Origin: Rodentolepis nana
Lineage: Eukaryota; Platyhelminthes; Cestoda; Cyclophyllidea; Hymenolepididae
DNA: 44,506 nt
Assembly (NCBI GenBank): GCA_900617975.1
Contig: UZAE01012365.1
Coordinates: 1 to 44,506 of the forward strand
Direction of reading: 5' to 3'
Made by a program: the position numbers and the translations under genes. Under the pieces are notes generated by a model that saw only the letters and a program-made list of their open reading frames with translations, ran no database searches and was not told where the DNA came from. This document shows, piece by piece, positions 21,857 to 35,000 of this stretch; position 1 is the first letter of the stretch; every line of letters starts with the position of its first letter.

Positions 21857-23636
21857 ATTTGCTTACTAGATAAGAGTGCTCGATTTAGATCAGCTATTCT
21901 TAGGTTACGCATATATATATATATGAAATATACGTTTCAATACAAAATTGATGGAAAACAACAATACTAACAGTAAGAAATGCAAACAAAAGAGAAGAGT
22001 AGCGGAACGTACCGTACAGCAACACAGATCAGGTAATTAAGCCTTTCAGGGAATCAACAATTGCACATTAAAACAAATAAAAAGGAGTAGATAAACTGGG
22101 AGAAGTTTTAAAGTAAATTATTATTTTATTCATTTTAATATGCATGAAAATATTTTGTAATATCATTTTCGTGTAAATATTCACAATGTTTGAAAATTTT
22201 GGCGATATTGGATTTCGGATTTCTGTCATCTAATTATTAACTTTTGCCCAATTTTCTTCTAATTGGTTTGAAAATACTCTTGAAATATTTATTTATAAAT
22301 TAAAGTTATATCAGTTTGAAGAGATAAATATGTTCTTCGTCATATTTCTTCATCCATCTTTTTATTTGACAATAAATATAAGTAAGTCACGGCAGCACAT
22401 TGGCTATAATTTCCTCTCTTAATACTAAGAACAACATATAGCAAAAATTTGGCCAAATATAGGGATTCAGATTTCTCACCTTGTCATACATCCTTATTTT
22501 AATCTTTTGACAGAATGACAATTTCGATCATCTGTGTTTGTATCCCCTCTCAAATTAATTTTCAGCTAAACAACAGCTTGGTAGTTCTTTAGGTAGTTGT
22601 TAAAATCACGGGATGAGGAACCATATCTGACGATTAGGAAATGTGCTCAGGCGTCTTCTACTAAACTTGGTGAACATGATTTTCCGGTTCGACAGCAAGC
22701 TTCATTGATACACCATAGTTGGTTTTTCTATTTATGAGTTTGAAATCAAAAGACATCACTTTTCTTAAACAGTGGATTCACTCCATCCTATTTTTTATAC
22801 ATATCCACTGAAATACATCAGTTCTTGTGGATATTGTTAATCGTAATTCAGCTTTCACGTCATTTTGATGTTTGGTGATGATTGAAAAATCTTTTGAAGA
22901 ACTTGTCTTAGGTAACTTCTTCTCCAGCATAAAATCTTTATTTCAACAGTTTATCACCTTCTTCAAGAAACTAACCTAAACATCCACCCTCTTTATTATC
23001 CTCTAGCTCCTTTCAAATTTCTAATCCGGATTATCCCTTTTCAGAAATGCACTTTTAATGTCATAGGTGAGGAATGGCTATAGCTCATATTATCTTCTTT
23101 ATTTTAGGTAAGACTTAATTTTAAATACTTTAATTTTCTGCTTAATTAAATCTGCTTAATTCTGAATTTCCTAAAGGGTGCAAATATTAATTAACGGAAT
23201 TAAACATCACTGAGTCCTATAAAGAAGTTTATAATTTGATTAAATATATATTTATATTTATAACACTGGCCATTTTATTTACCGTTAAGGCATTTTGTAC
23301 TTTCGAGACCCACCAATTAGCAATAGGCTTGGCACTGAGTTTCTAGTGTACGGGTCTGTAGTCATTGTAGTGTTCCTATTCTACTTGCAAGTATTCTTTC
23401 AGTAATGCCACGTCTTTTATTGTTCTATCATGTTATTTATTTAAGTAACATTTTTATTTCTATATTTAGCAACTTGTATAGTTTTCCATTCAAGCATTGT
23501 ATGCGTTATATTTCGTTTATTTTTTCCAGTGCACTTCTAACGAGATGCACACATCAATCACGCTCGTTTTTTCAACATTCTGTAGTAGGTGATGGTCTTT
23601 ATCAAATTTTTATTTAGTTTCTTTTTGGCCAGTTGA
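21857..23636. promoter_or_regulatory. Divergent intergenic region MFAP1 / NECAP
   Basis: 1.78 kb of AT-rich DNA between the divergently transcribed genes, with a short (TA)n near 21910-21923. It must hold both promoters. I see no gene or dispersed repeat. TTCTTTTTGGCCAG ends 4 nt before the NECAP ATG and could be a trans-splice acceptor. Confidence 0.5.
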
Positions 23637-26020
23637 ATGGATGACAACGAGTACGAATCCGTCTTACTAGTTAAACGCGAGGTATTCGTTTACACACTGC
23701 CACCTCGTCAATCGGCTAGGGGTTATCGTGCAGCCGATTGGTCTCTTGACGCCCCCATCTGGAGCGGACGTCTCAAAGTGATCACCAAGAATACCAAGAA
23801 TACCCTCTACATTCGACTTGAGGATGGCACTTCTGGTCTTTTGTATGCACAATGTCCTGTTGAAAGCTTCCCCAGTGAAGCAGTCGAACAAGTTCTCGAT
23901 TCTTCTAGATATTTTGTCATTAGACTCGTCTCAGACGATGGCAGATCCGTCCTCGTTGGAATCGGTTTTGCGGGAAGGAGCGATGCTTTTGATTTGAATG
24001 TTGCTCTCCAGGATCACTTCAAGTGAGCTATTTTTTGGTATTATGATTTTTAATTCTAAACTTTTTAGTAATTTTATGCGCATTTCACGGGTTTATTATT
24101 TGTTTAGGCTTCCAGATATTATTTTATGCCTTGTATAGCTTGATCTTAGCTCTTCTCTTTAAATGCATAATCGAATTTTACTTGTATATTCCATTATGAC
24201 GAAGAAGGGATTTAATTGATTGAATTTAAGTGACACTTGGGGCGAATTTTTTCATGAATGGTATTAGATGGATGGCCAAACCAAATCTAATGCGGTAATT
24301 GAAATTATGGTTTGCATATTTCTTCAATCGCAATGTGGAGTATTGTCCATATTCATCTATCGTTCCCGCTCGTGCAGTGGTCTGCATTGATGTCTCTAGC
24401 ACCGTCGAGTTGTTTTTTAAAGCTCTTGACTTTTTTACTTTCCAGAATTTTTCGACCGTTTGTTGATACCGTTTGGCTTTAGTTCATTATTACGACTAGA
24501 TTTGGATAAATATCACTAATTTAGGATTGCTATCGATGAGTGCTTTGTCTTCTACGCATCAGCACTTATTGTTATTGCAATTAAGTTTTTTGTGAATAGC
24601 TTGAAAAGTTCAATCTTTTTAATTCATTCCTTTGAATGGCATCTGTTTATTACGGTTGTTGTTCATTTCATGCCGGAATCACATTCAAATGGTCATACTT
24701 TTCGGTGAAAATGTACCAACTATATTAAACCTGCAGGCGAAATTGATGAAGTGTAACGTTAATTATGAAAAAAACGTTCAGGTATAAAAGTATCATTAGC
24801 CAATCTTAATCTGAGTTCCCGGAGAATTTTCGCTTCTAGTTAATCTTGTGTTTTCTAGTTCTAACCCACCGAAGGGAAAATTGCAGACTTCTGCTTTAAT
24901 CACGTTGCATCTTCTTTATCAGTTTTATTATTTCTTGACTTTTTTATCAAGCATTCCAAATTTTGGCTTTATCGTTTTCCTTCTCCAACTTTTCCTCAAC
25001 GATTCGCTCCTCTTCTGCCACTTAGAGGCGGGGGGGGGGGGGGGGGGGGGGGGTTGGGCTTTTTGTGATCTTTTATCACAAGTGTTCATGCCAGAGCCCG
25101 TATTATGTGTTGTATGGCAAAATGACCAATAGCTAAGCGAGATTTATCGTCTTTATTTAGCCTATTATTGTATGATAACCTGCATCAAGGCTGAAATGTT
25201 TTACAACACTGTTCAAGGTGGCATAGCGGTTGGAGTCGGTTAAAATTTAGTTGTAATGGAAGCGAGTATGCCAAATTTGTAGTCTTACATCATCATTTAA
25301 TCTGTGCATTCAGGCTGCAGAAATTAACTTAATGGCCATTTCGCGTACCGAAACTTAAATTCCATAACTCGCTCCTGGTTTTTTTAAAAAAATCGGTATT
25401 CTGTACTTATTGACCCTTCACTTGATATGGCGTTTTATCTAGCCACATCACTTTATTACTAATTTGGAAGTTGGGCACGTAGAGTAATTTTGCCTGATGG
25501 TAAGCGAACTCCGTTATCTTAACATTACCAAATCCCAACAAGTTAATCATTCTCTTTCGATTCCAGACATGTTAAACAAGCAGCCGAAGCTGAACTAATT
25601 CAAGCTCAGGAAGCCTTAGGCAGTTCCGATACCTCATCTCACCCTAAACTCGATTTGGGTCTCAAAGAGGGTCAGAAACTCCGTCTTAATCTCAACACCC
25701 GTCGTTCAGGAGATACCGATGGTGGTGGTAGCAATGGCTCAGGTACCGCTCGTTCGAGGCCCTTGCCTAGTCTCAAATTGGGTAGTCCCTTGGGTCCCGG
25801 ACTAATTCCACCCCCTCCAGGTCCTGCAACCACTGGAAACCGCAATCGACAGGCCCTTCGAGGTACTGTTGCAGGAATACCTGAAGTTACCCCTTCAGCA
25901 AAAACTGCTTCGGCTCCGAAATCGAATATTGACCTTCTGGCGGATATATTCCAGTCTTCTACTCCTCAATCTGCGCAAACAGCGTCCACGCAAAATTCGA
26001 ATGATTTCAGTCTAATTTAG
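23637..26020 (+). CDS. NECAP: NECAP, adaptin ear-binding coat-associated protein
   Basis: PH-like-fold protein that binds clathrin adaptor AP-2 and acts in clathrin-mediated endocytosis. Two exons, 23637-24022 and 25567-26020, in phase, giving 279 residues (human NECAP1 275). Residues 1-130 form the conserved NECAP domain: [67 protein letters not shown]. The second exon begins HVKQAAEAE and carries [16 protein letters not shown], the conserved second block. The rest is Gly/Pro/Ser-rich and disordered, with PPPPGP and IDLLADIFQ. The C-terminal WVQF-type motif of vertebrate NECAP, which binds the AP-2 alpha ear, is not present; the protein ends NDFSLI. The intron is 1544 nt and contains a 24-G run. 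Confidence 0.95.
25030..25053 (+). repeat. Poly-G run (24 nt) in the NECAP intron
   Basis: Twenty-four consecutive G on the plus strand, followed by TTGGG. Capable of G-quadruplex formation. The rest of the NECAP intron (24023-25566) is AT-rich with no recognised element. Confidence 0.95.
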
Positions 26021-26146
26021 GCACTTGTGTTCTGTGAAATTATCTTTTACCCCTCTGTGCGTTTAACCACAAAATTTCCACTGTTGTAATTGATGTGCGT
26101 TCCTCTACTGCGTGTTTATATCATTGATGAAATTGAATTCCTCGGT

Positions 26147-26152
26147 AATAAA
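26147..26152 (+). promoter_or_regulatory. Polyadenylation signal AATAAA of NECAP
   Basis: Canonical hexamer 127 bp after the NECAP stop, followed by a T-rich stretch. Confidence 0.6.
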
Positions 26153-26372
26153 GATTAATTTATTTCTTGTTAATTTCCTTTTTTTAGTAGGATCGTGGAC
26201 TGTAGTCAAATTAAACTAACTCGGCGGTTAAAAGTATGTAATCAGCCCGGGTCTCTCAGATGTTGGAACGGAAGTTGTAGAGCCAAACTGACTGGTAGTG
26301 AGAGTGTAAAGAAGAATTAATTCGGGCGGAGAATGAGTGGTGACAATTTTCGCGAATTAATGATAGAAATTA

Positions 26373-26859
26373 GGGGTGTGCGATAGACTTACCTCCACGT
26401 GGAGCACCCTAGGCAGCGTTTACTCATACGTCGAGAAAGCCAATAAACCGGCAGTTGATTTCAAACTACCATGACCCTACTGTATGTCATATTCGACCAC
26501 TTTCACAGTACTCACCTTATTGTATGTCATATTCGACTACTTTCACAGTACTCACCTCAACCGTATGTCATATTCGACCCCTTCCACAGTACTCATCTTA
26601 CCTCGACTATTTGTCATATTTGACCCCTTTCACAGTACTCATCTTACCTTGTCATATTCGACCACTTTCACAGTACTCACCTTACCTTGCCCTTTCTCTA
26701 CCTTTGTGTCTGCGTCTTTATTTTCATATGTTAATTTTTTGTCTGTTCCCCCTCTCTCGACTTTTTGCGACTTTGGTATTCCTCCCCCTCTGTCAAACCC
26801 GAAGCCAACTAAAGGGTTAGTGATGACTATCATTAAGTTCATCATTTAATATATTAATA
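26373..26859 (+). mobile_element. SINE-like retroposon, copy E, enlarged by internal tandem repeat
   Basis: Same family, plus orientation (head GGGGTGTGCGATAGACTTACC at 26373, tail near 26859). Length 487 bp instead of ~310, because a ~40-bp internal segment is present about five times. Exact 14-bp target duplication AATGATAGAAATTA at 26359-26372 and 26860-26873. Confidence 0.92.
26483..26692 (+). repeat. Tandem array of a ~40-bp unit inside copy E
   Basis: Five diverged units built on TGTCATATTCGACCACTTTC followed by CACAGTACTCACCTTA. The other family members have a single copy of this segment. Confidence 0.9.
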
Positions 26860-28984
26860 AATGATAGAAATTACAAAGATGTCATATGTATAGGCGCTTT
26901 GATCTTACTCTTGAGGTAGTGTTATTGGAGTAGTACCCTTTTTGTGCTAATTCCATTGACTGAGATAAACCAAACCCTCATTCGCATTTCCGCTATCGAC
27001 CTGCTCTCCCACCAAAAAGGATGTAGGGACTTCCAGTAAGACGACACTCATCCTTCTTCATTGATGAGTGCTGATTGGTTGGTATCCTCGATGTAAGTTG
27101 ACTAATCCTCACTCCCCTCTAAGCATGAGCTCTAACTGATCCAGTTCTTTGCCTTGAATGTGTTCTGTTTAGCTAAACACCATATCGAATGGTAGCGAAT
27201 TGGCTGTGTTACGGAATTTATGTAAGCGAACGTGGTAATAATTAAGCGAATTCGGATAGTAGATAAGTAAGTGGATTGCTGAGGAAATGAAACACTAGAG
27301 TATAAGAAATTTAGAATTAGAGGTATTGAAAGCAGAGTTTTAATTGAAGGCGTAGATACTTCATCTAGGCAACATTCAATCCTTGTCAGAGCATCTCTAA
27401 ACATGTATACATTTAAAGCACGTGCTTATTACAGTTTGCACAATTAATACACTACAATATGCTTGGAAGTATTAAAAACATCAACATTTAGTGTTCCAAA
27501 ATATAACAACTAGTCTCCTTTTAGTGTAATCGAGTACAATGGATATTCCGTGGCTAAAGTCGGAGAAGGAAAGAGAGAAGCCAGATGCGCTATGACCTAT
27601 AGTGCCATGATTTTGTAATTAATTTTGGAACTGAACTTTGTTTTATAAGCCAGATAAGATGATGCAGATCACATCTGATGTTATAGATCAAGGAATTATC
27701 TAAATGGAGGATCGAGACATTCTAGTTACCGCTATTTATCGACTTGAAGCACTTCATGTTTTCTTCTCTTATATTTCAGACAATTATGTAATGTTAAAAC
27801 AATGAAATTCTGATAGTTTTATTTGCCCTAAGGACGCCTGGAAACGGATTTGTTTTAATATAATGACAAGTGGTTTCTCCCTTTACACTGCTCTGGGAAA
27901 CAATTTCATTGATTTTGAGATTTATGCAAGAAAAAAGAAAGAAATTTTTAATGAAATTCGCATTAAAATAAATGCGGTTACACGTTAGTAGAATACTTTA
28001 TAGAAAATCTCTAGGGGATTGATAGGAGGCAATTAATACAGCATTAATAGAGCAAAAATATAGTACCGCTCCATCCATCAAAAAATGATTAAACTTAGCA
28101 GGTGATTTTATGAAAGAGTGGCTTATTGCACTTACTTACTAAATGTCAAAATTCAATTGGACTCCATATAAAGAGTATCTGATATGTAACAGATTTGCCT
28201 TTTGACTATCTTAGATAAATATATAAAGATGAACGAAAAACTTCATATGATCTCATTTATGTCATTGAAAATTAATATGGACACATTTCAAAACGATATC
28301 AATTTATTTCTTAACAGACATTTGTCACTACAACATACTTAAATTGTTATGATGCCACTAATGCTTTGCAAAGGCAACGTTTTTAATGCCATTCAGTCAC
28401 AAAACTCATCTAAAAATAGCTAAATCCGTAAATTTATCGTAAAATATTCTAATAATATTTCAATGCTCATCAATGTTCGCCATTGAGTGCGTTTATATGT
28501 ACTACAACTTTGCCGAATTAGCCTATAAAGTTTTGACTTTTAGTGGACGTATCTAAACTCTACACGGTAGAGAGCATGGTGTGTTTGGATTTTGTTTATC
28601 TTCAATACATCTGTCATTATTTCATAGTTTATTGTTTAAAGGACATCTAGTCATATCTTTTGGGCCATTTATATAACTCTTAATTCACTACTATTTACCA
28701 GCGAATTTCAATTAAATTTCTTCACGTTAATTGGAATAATTAAATTCATCCATTTATCACATATAGATTAAATTAGAATTCAAACTGCTTCTTGTGTGGG
28801 GATTTTTCATACATGTTCCACTTTCATATGAATTTATAAGCCCCTGCTGATGCCATGACGTGTATGAATTAATTGCGTCTCCAGCGTTATATTTCTCAGC
28901 ATTATTTTAATTGCTTGTTTTATTTGATATATCGCCATTGGAATTGCTCTCGCTGTTGTGCTTATCATTATCTACCGTATTCTA

Positions 28985-29008
28985 GTGTTTTTCTTTTCGG
29001 ATTTTTAG
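28985..29008 (+). promoter_or_regulatory. Acceptor at the start of SEC13 coding sequence, candidate trans-splice site
   Basis: TGTTTTTCTTTTCGGATTTTTAG is a strong pyrimidine-rich 3' splice site. The SEC13 frame begins at the next base, and TAG at the site itself is an in-frame stop, so a start codon must come from another exon. Confidence 0.65.
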
Positions 29009-32000
29009 GTTTCAGTCTACCAAACTGTCGACACTGGTCATGAAGACATTATTGTAAGTTTTCTCTCTACTTTATGTTTACCCTTTGCTTTAGCATGATG
29101 CTCAAATGAACTATCATGGAACAATTCTTGCAACTTGCTCATCAGATGAAGTTATTAAACTCTTTGATGTAAAAGACAAAAAGCAAAAATTATCAGCTGA
29201 GCTCAAGGGGTGAGTTTGCCATCAGCTTGACTGTTTATCTTTTGCTACTCTTTATGGAGTCTGATTTCCTCCTATTATTCTTTTTCAGCCACCAGGGACC
29301 AGTATGGGGACTTAGCTGGGCTCACCCCATTCATGGCAACCTTCTGGCCTCTTGTAGTTACGACCGCAGTGTAATTGTATGGGCAGAACACGATGGGAAA
29401 TGGGATAAATTTTACCAATATACGGGTCATGGCAGCTCCGTTAACGCTGTTGCGTGGGCTCCTCATGAATATGGTCTAGTTCTGGCTTGCGGTAGCTCAG
29501 ATGGATCTATTTCAATCCTCACTTACACAAATGCTGGTAACTGGAATGCTGTGAAGATTCCTGACGCTCACACTGTATGTCTGCAAATTGTTTTAACCGT
29601 GTGTATTTTATATCCTAATTTTTAATTTTTCTTCACGAATTGTGCCAATTATGTCGCCACTCCGTTTGTTTACATTGAGCATTTGATAGTTTGTGCTTAA
29701 GTGCTCTTTATGGCTTCGTTCAATTTGGTCGTCTGCTTCCCTCGTTTTGCCAATTTGAATCCTCCTCCCTGATTGAAATCGTTATCTATATCAAATATTT
29801 TTTTATTTTCATAATTTTGATATTCATCTACATTTTTCCTTCTTTTTGCTCTCACCCAAAGCTAGTTATTTTGAGGTTATCGAGTTGATTTAATTTTTCT
29901 ATTTGAATTTGCATTTCTGTAAAGTATCGTGGATCTAATGATCGTCGCCGATACGGTTTCCACATATTACTTAAATTAATTAAGTAGTACTAGTTTTATT
30001 GATTCCATTTTTAATCCTGTTTTGTTTAACTTCATTATGAAATTTCGATAAATTGGTTTAGGTTTGAACTATTGCAACTCTTTATAATTTATTATCGTCT
30101 TATTACTTTCCATTAGTCGAAAACTTTTTTTATTCCCATATGTGCAAAAATAGTACGTCTTGGTAAAATTCCAGTTTAATTGTTTCTCAAGATTTTTTAT
30201 TCACCAGGTTTTGACTTTTAGTCTAAATGGGCATTGTCATTGCATAACTGGTTACAGAGCAATGCTATGCCAGTCCCTCTCGTCAAATTGATAATGACCT
30301 TGGTGTCATCGGATCCACTTCGTTGCTACTTATATCTTTTTAGTAGCTCTAGTTTCTTTTATTAACCTGTATAAGGATGTTGTAACTTCGCTAACAATTT
30401 GACCTTGTCCTTGTTTATTCCTTTGTAACCAAGTCAGTCAATTTTGTTAGTCCTGTACCACTGACGCACTATTTAGGTGCCACATTATGATTCTTCTTAT
30501 TTTAGTCTGGCGTGAATGCAGTCTCCTGGGCACCTGCTATCAACGCGGATTTTATCTTGAATCCCTCACTTAGTGAAACAGCCTCCGGTCTCGTAAAGCG
30601 TCTTGTTTCCGGTGGATGTGATTCCCTTATCAAAATTTGGCGGTTAGTCGAGTGATCAATACATTTGACTTTCATGATCTTAGTGGTATGATCTAATCTA
30701 CGTCTGCTGGTTTTTGCTGAGAATTCACGTTTCTTCTTATTTAGACACTATGCGCGTCTCCAGTCTCCCTACCCTTTTCTGCACCAAAGTCGATCTTTGG
30801 CTTTCCGCGCCTTATTATGGTTTATCAGGGTTCTACGAGCCACTGCATTAAACCGACTCATTTCTGCTTATCAGTAGTATTTACACTGTCTTATCTTTTT
30901 TTCTTTGGGCGCTCAAGTTTTGCAGTTTTTTTGCAAATCCCGTCTTTAACAGTGGTATTTATGGCCGTATAGATGCCTGCCTATAGTTAGATCTTGGCAT
31001 ACTGCAGTCGTTTTTTTTGGTGTGTAATTCTTCACTCTCTGGGTCAAAATTGAATTGCACTCTTTGGTGACCTAGTGTGTTCATTTGTGTTCTACGAGGT
31101 GTTATAATAATCCAACTGGTATTCTCATTTCCCTTTTAGTCGTATTTGTGCAGTTTTTGATTAGAGATCACTTCTCTCAGCTGGGCCTTTCCAGAGTTCA
31201 AAATTAAGTGGACACTTCAATTTACTCATGATACATCTATCCATTTCACGGTTATTCTATTCGGCTGAGTCACTGTTCCTCACCCCTTGATTAGCCGCCA
31301 TATTCTCCCAAGATCAAAGCTAAGTATCAGCAAATGTTCAAGTGTGAGATTATTCAACCCTTGTAACACCATTCTATTCATAATTGTCGTGTATTTCTCC
31401 ACTGACCTCTTGCTTTGTGGCTGTTTCTTGCCATATTTTTAATGTGCCCCCCTTCAATTTAACCACTTCTTGTATCCCAACTTCCGATCATCGTCGTTTT
31501 CCAAGTAGATTCAATTAGTGGAAATTGATGGCATACTTCTTTACTCATACTCCATTGTTAGTGTCTCAATATGCGCTTTAAAGGCAAATTAATTGCATCC
31601 TTTTTAGGGAGGATGCACACAGTGGGAATTGGGTTAAGGAATGCCAACCTGAAGGAGGCCATACAGATTGGATTCGCGATGTTGCCTGGTGTCCGTCTTT
31701 ATCCCTAGCACGTCAGCAAATCGCCTCCTGTGGTCAAGATGGTCGTGTCATCGTTTGGCAGATTCTGCGACAGCCTCCGCATCCATATCAACAGGCTGTT
31801 GAGGGAGGAATTCCTGCAACTGGCCTCCTCATGGATGGTTCCGGCGCTTCAAGCGAAATCTGGAAACCTGTTGTCCTTGCAGCGTACCCAGATGTCGTGT
31901 GGCATGTCTCCTGGTCTCTTACTGGCAACATCCTGGCTGTGTCTGGAGGTGATAACAAGGTTCGTTGAAGCAAGAGTGTTGACGAGTGATATGAGTCGAT

Positions 32001-35000
32001 GGCGTTAGGGCAAATATTTGCAAGTTTTGGAATTCATTAGTCCGTATCTATTGATTTGAAGTATCGCACGACGGCACCGAAATTTTAGAGATTGGTTAAA
32101 TTTCGGTTCTCTAATTCATCACCTTCCAATCACTCTGAGTTTTGTCAGCTTTGAAGGGACCAAATTCGTGATTCATATTACAACGACCAAGTAGATGACT
32201 GAATAGTGAGACTATTCCTCTTCTACAAAATTATACCTATATCACACTTGCATCTGCCCAATATGCAGGTATCTTTAAGGTTGCTTTATTCTTTTCAAGA
32301 TCTAACACGATTTTCTAAAATTTTATAAATTCACAGCATTCGAAGTAGTTAGTATTGGGGACCATGCCTCAAGTTCATCTAACTTTTAGCCTCTGGTAGG
32401 TATCCACTGGTAGCTTAACATCCTGGTTTCTAACTGACACCATTTTCTGGTTTGATTGAATCTTTTGAAGATATCCAATGCGTCTATTAATCGGCCTTTG
32501 TCTGCTCATTTAAGATGTTCCTTTAACAAATTCCTTAGACTGGAATGTGTGTAGCACATCATGACGTCTTGTTATAGATTGATGATGATGGTGGTGTAGT
32601 GGCACTTTGTGCGTGTATTCCTCTTTGATGTGCCGTCACCGCTTTTATATAAGTGAATGCACTATCTCTTATCTAGGGGCGGGACAGTAGGGCAATCTTA
32701 ATGACCCATTAGGGAAATTCGTCATCCACTCCTCGTGTGACTGATGAAATGTCCCAAGTTGTCTAGACTCATCAGTTGGTTGTCGCCTGCCGGCATGCCT
32801 TTAAACGAGTCTCTTTCTTTTTGGTGGTCTTAACAAGCCTATCGTGACTTGAGAAGATTATCATCTAAGTTAACATTTCGAAACAACATTTTAATCGTGA
32901 AATAGTTGTGATTTCATCCCTTTAAAAGAAATCCTATAATGCTGCCTGCACGTTCTGTCACCTTTACCACGTTAAATATTCAATTTTCCACGGTGTCTTT
33001 TTTTCTACCTGGATTCCTCATTACGTTTTCACATTTATCGCCATCTCGTCTAGCGTTTTTGCCTTAACGTTTTTTTGCACCTTACAGACGAGATTTAATT
33101 ATACACGTGTGTTTAACATGGCGCTTTGGAATTGTTTTTTTTTCTTTTACGCTTTCACCTTCACAAATCGGCGTATAATTTTGCCAACTAATTATCGATT
33201 AGTTTATTTTCAGTGGTTCAGTTAGTTGACTATTAAAGTGTGCTCGCGCTGCCCCAAGTTTATTCTCGATTGATTTGCGCTTTCGAGGCCGCGTAAGCTT
33301 GCAGCAAAAAGTACAAATTGAGTTATTGATTTCCGATTTTCGGCTTTGAGTGCATTGATAACCAAGTGAGCTATTAAGAGCATTCAACGTAAAGTAGTGG
33401 AAGTAATCCGTTTTGCGTGGCCTATTACATATCGATTTTTCTTCAGCTGGAGTTATTCCACCCATTGCTTTGTGTCATTGCTTTTGCTTTGCAAATGAGA
33501 TTTAATCGTGTACTCGTTTTTTTAAAAAAAAGTAGAGAAATTTAAATTCACAGCCGATTTTTTTGCGCTGGCAATCCAATTGACTTCTTGGTGTGTCAAA
33601 TTACAGATTTTGTTATCGATTACTTTATGCTAATTCAATTGTGTGTTGGCTGAAAGTGTGGAAATTTAATTACTGATTTCATGGTGAGAGACTTTGTTGT
33701 CGAAATACTCACAATTGTAATTAAAATTTTTATTCCCCCACACTTTCTCACTTTAACGAATACACCCTGGGGGGCATATCCTCACCAAATTGGTGACATC
33801 TCTCCCCTTATTTTATGAAATATGCAAGAACCTGATGAATGGTTTTGGCGCAGCTGATATGTGCCCTAATCAGTTAGGTTAGTCAAGCCCCTACTGGAGC
33901 TTTTTCTGCATCAACCGTTTAGTGACAGCTTCTTGCTACTTCTACTGGGGGATCGGCAGCAAGGTCGTGTCGAATTTCAACTCCGGAGAGAAAGAGATTG
34001 AAGGTCGTTTCACCTTTTTGTAAAAATTTGTACTTCATTTTTCCTCCCTCCAAGGTGTCTTATTCGACTACTGACGTTACTAATTCACTACTTTTTGCCT
34101 TGACATCAGTGTGGACTGTCGGTCTTGTATTTTTTACTCACGTAGCTGCCTGCCTCATACTCATCATTTCATCTTTTTGTTGGGCTCTGACTTCTTTTAC
34201 TTAACTTGGAAGGTTTCTAACCCGAGCTGGCCTGGATTTACTTGATGTCGTTTATTACCAAAGAATAGGTAAGAAGTGGTCTCTTGGGCACTTTGAAAAG
34301 AAAATGTGGAATTAAGAAATAGCGTTATTCATGACAAATTAACCGTTATTCCCATAAGCACAAATCAACTATTTGAGGCACTAGAGCCCAAATGTCCATT
34401 AATCAGGTCTTGATCTCGTTAATGCTGACCATTTCATCACATGACGAAGATGTTTAACTCCCCTTGCCTATCCCATGTGGCCAAAATCTGGTTCGATCTT
34501 TCCTGTCGCGACACCGATGTTCTCATCTCTGGTTATTTTCTTTGTTTAACACACAATGCCTATCTTGTGCACGCACTTTCATCTATTTCATAGTAAGTTT
34601 TGAAAATCGGAATCGCAATTTTGAATCTATTCTAGTTCTTAACATAACCCAACCTCATCAAATTTCACTTTACTCGATTAGGTTATGAAACTTGGTAAAC
34701 GTTTCAAATTCTCACCTTCTCATTTTCGTTTTATTACTCTCTGAGGTTAGGCCAAGAGGGCTAGTGGATTTATTCTCATGCTTAGGTTGATGCTGGCTTA
34801 GAGGGGGGGGGGGGTCTAGGTTAAGTCCAGGGCTTCCAGCCCACTGATTTTAAGAGAAAATTACTTCTAACCCCTGGATAGTGTGCCAACACTGTTCTTC
34901 AGGCATTATCTTGTGGCGTCTCCAAACCTGGTGATTGGCTCAAATTAAATGTCATCTCGTTTTTCGCTGTCCCAATTTTTGTGACACAGCTATTATGTGG

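Larger units (their letters stand above)
26021..29008. other. Intergenic region NECAP-SEC13
   Basis: About 3 kb. Contains the NECAP 3' UTR, retroposon copy E and then about 2.1 kb of AT-rich DNA (26874-29008) in which I see no gene. It should hold the SEC13 promoter and either its outron or a small 5' exon. Confidence 0.55.

Noticed and set aside
26483..26692. CRISPR-like array
   Set aside because: Units are adjacent without unique spacers, sit inside a retroposon, and the DNA is eukaryotic.
26455..26849. Overlapping ORFs of about 120 codons on the plus strand
   Set aside because: They are translations of the tandem repeat inside retroposon copy E.
33199..33465. 88-codon minus ORF in the last SEC13 intron
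   Set aside because: No conserved motif, no splice context and composition like the surrounding AT-rich DNA.
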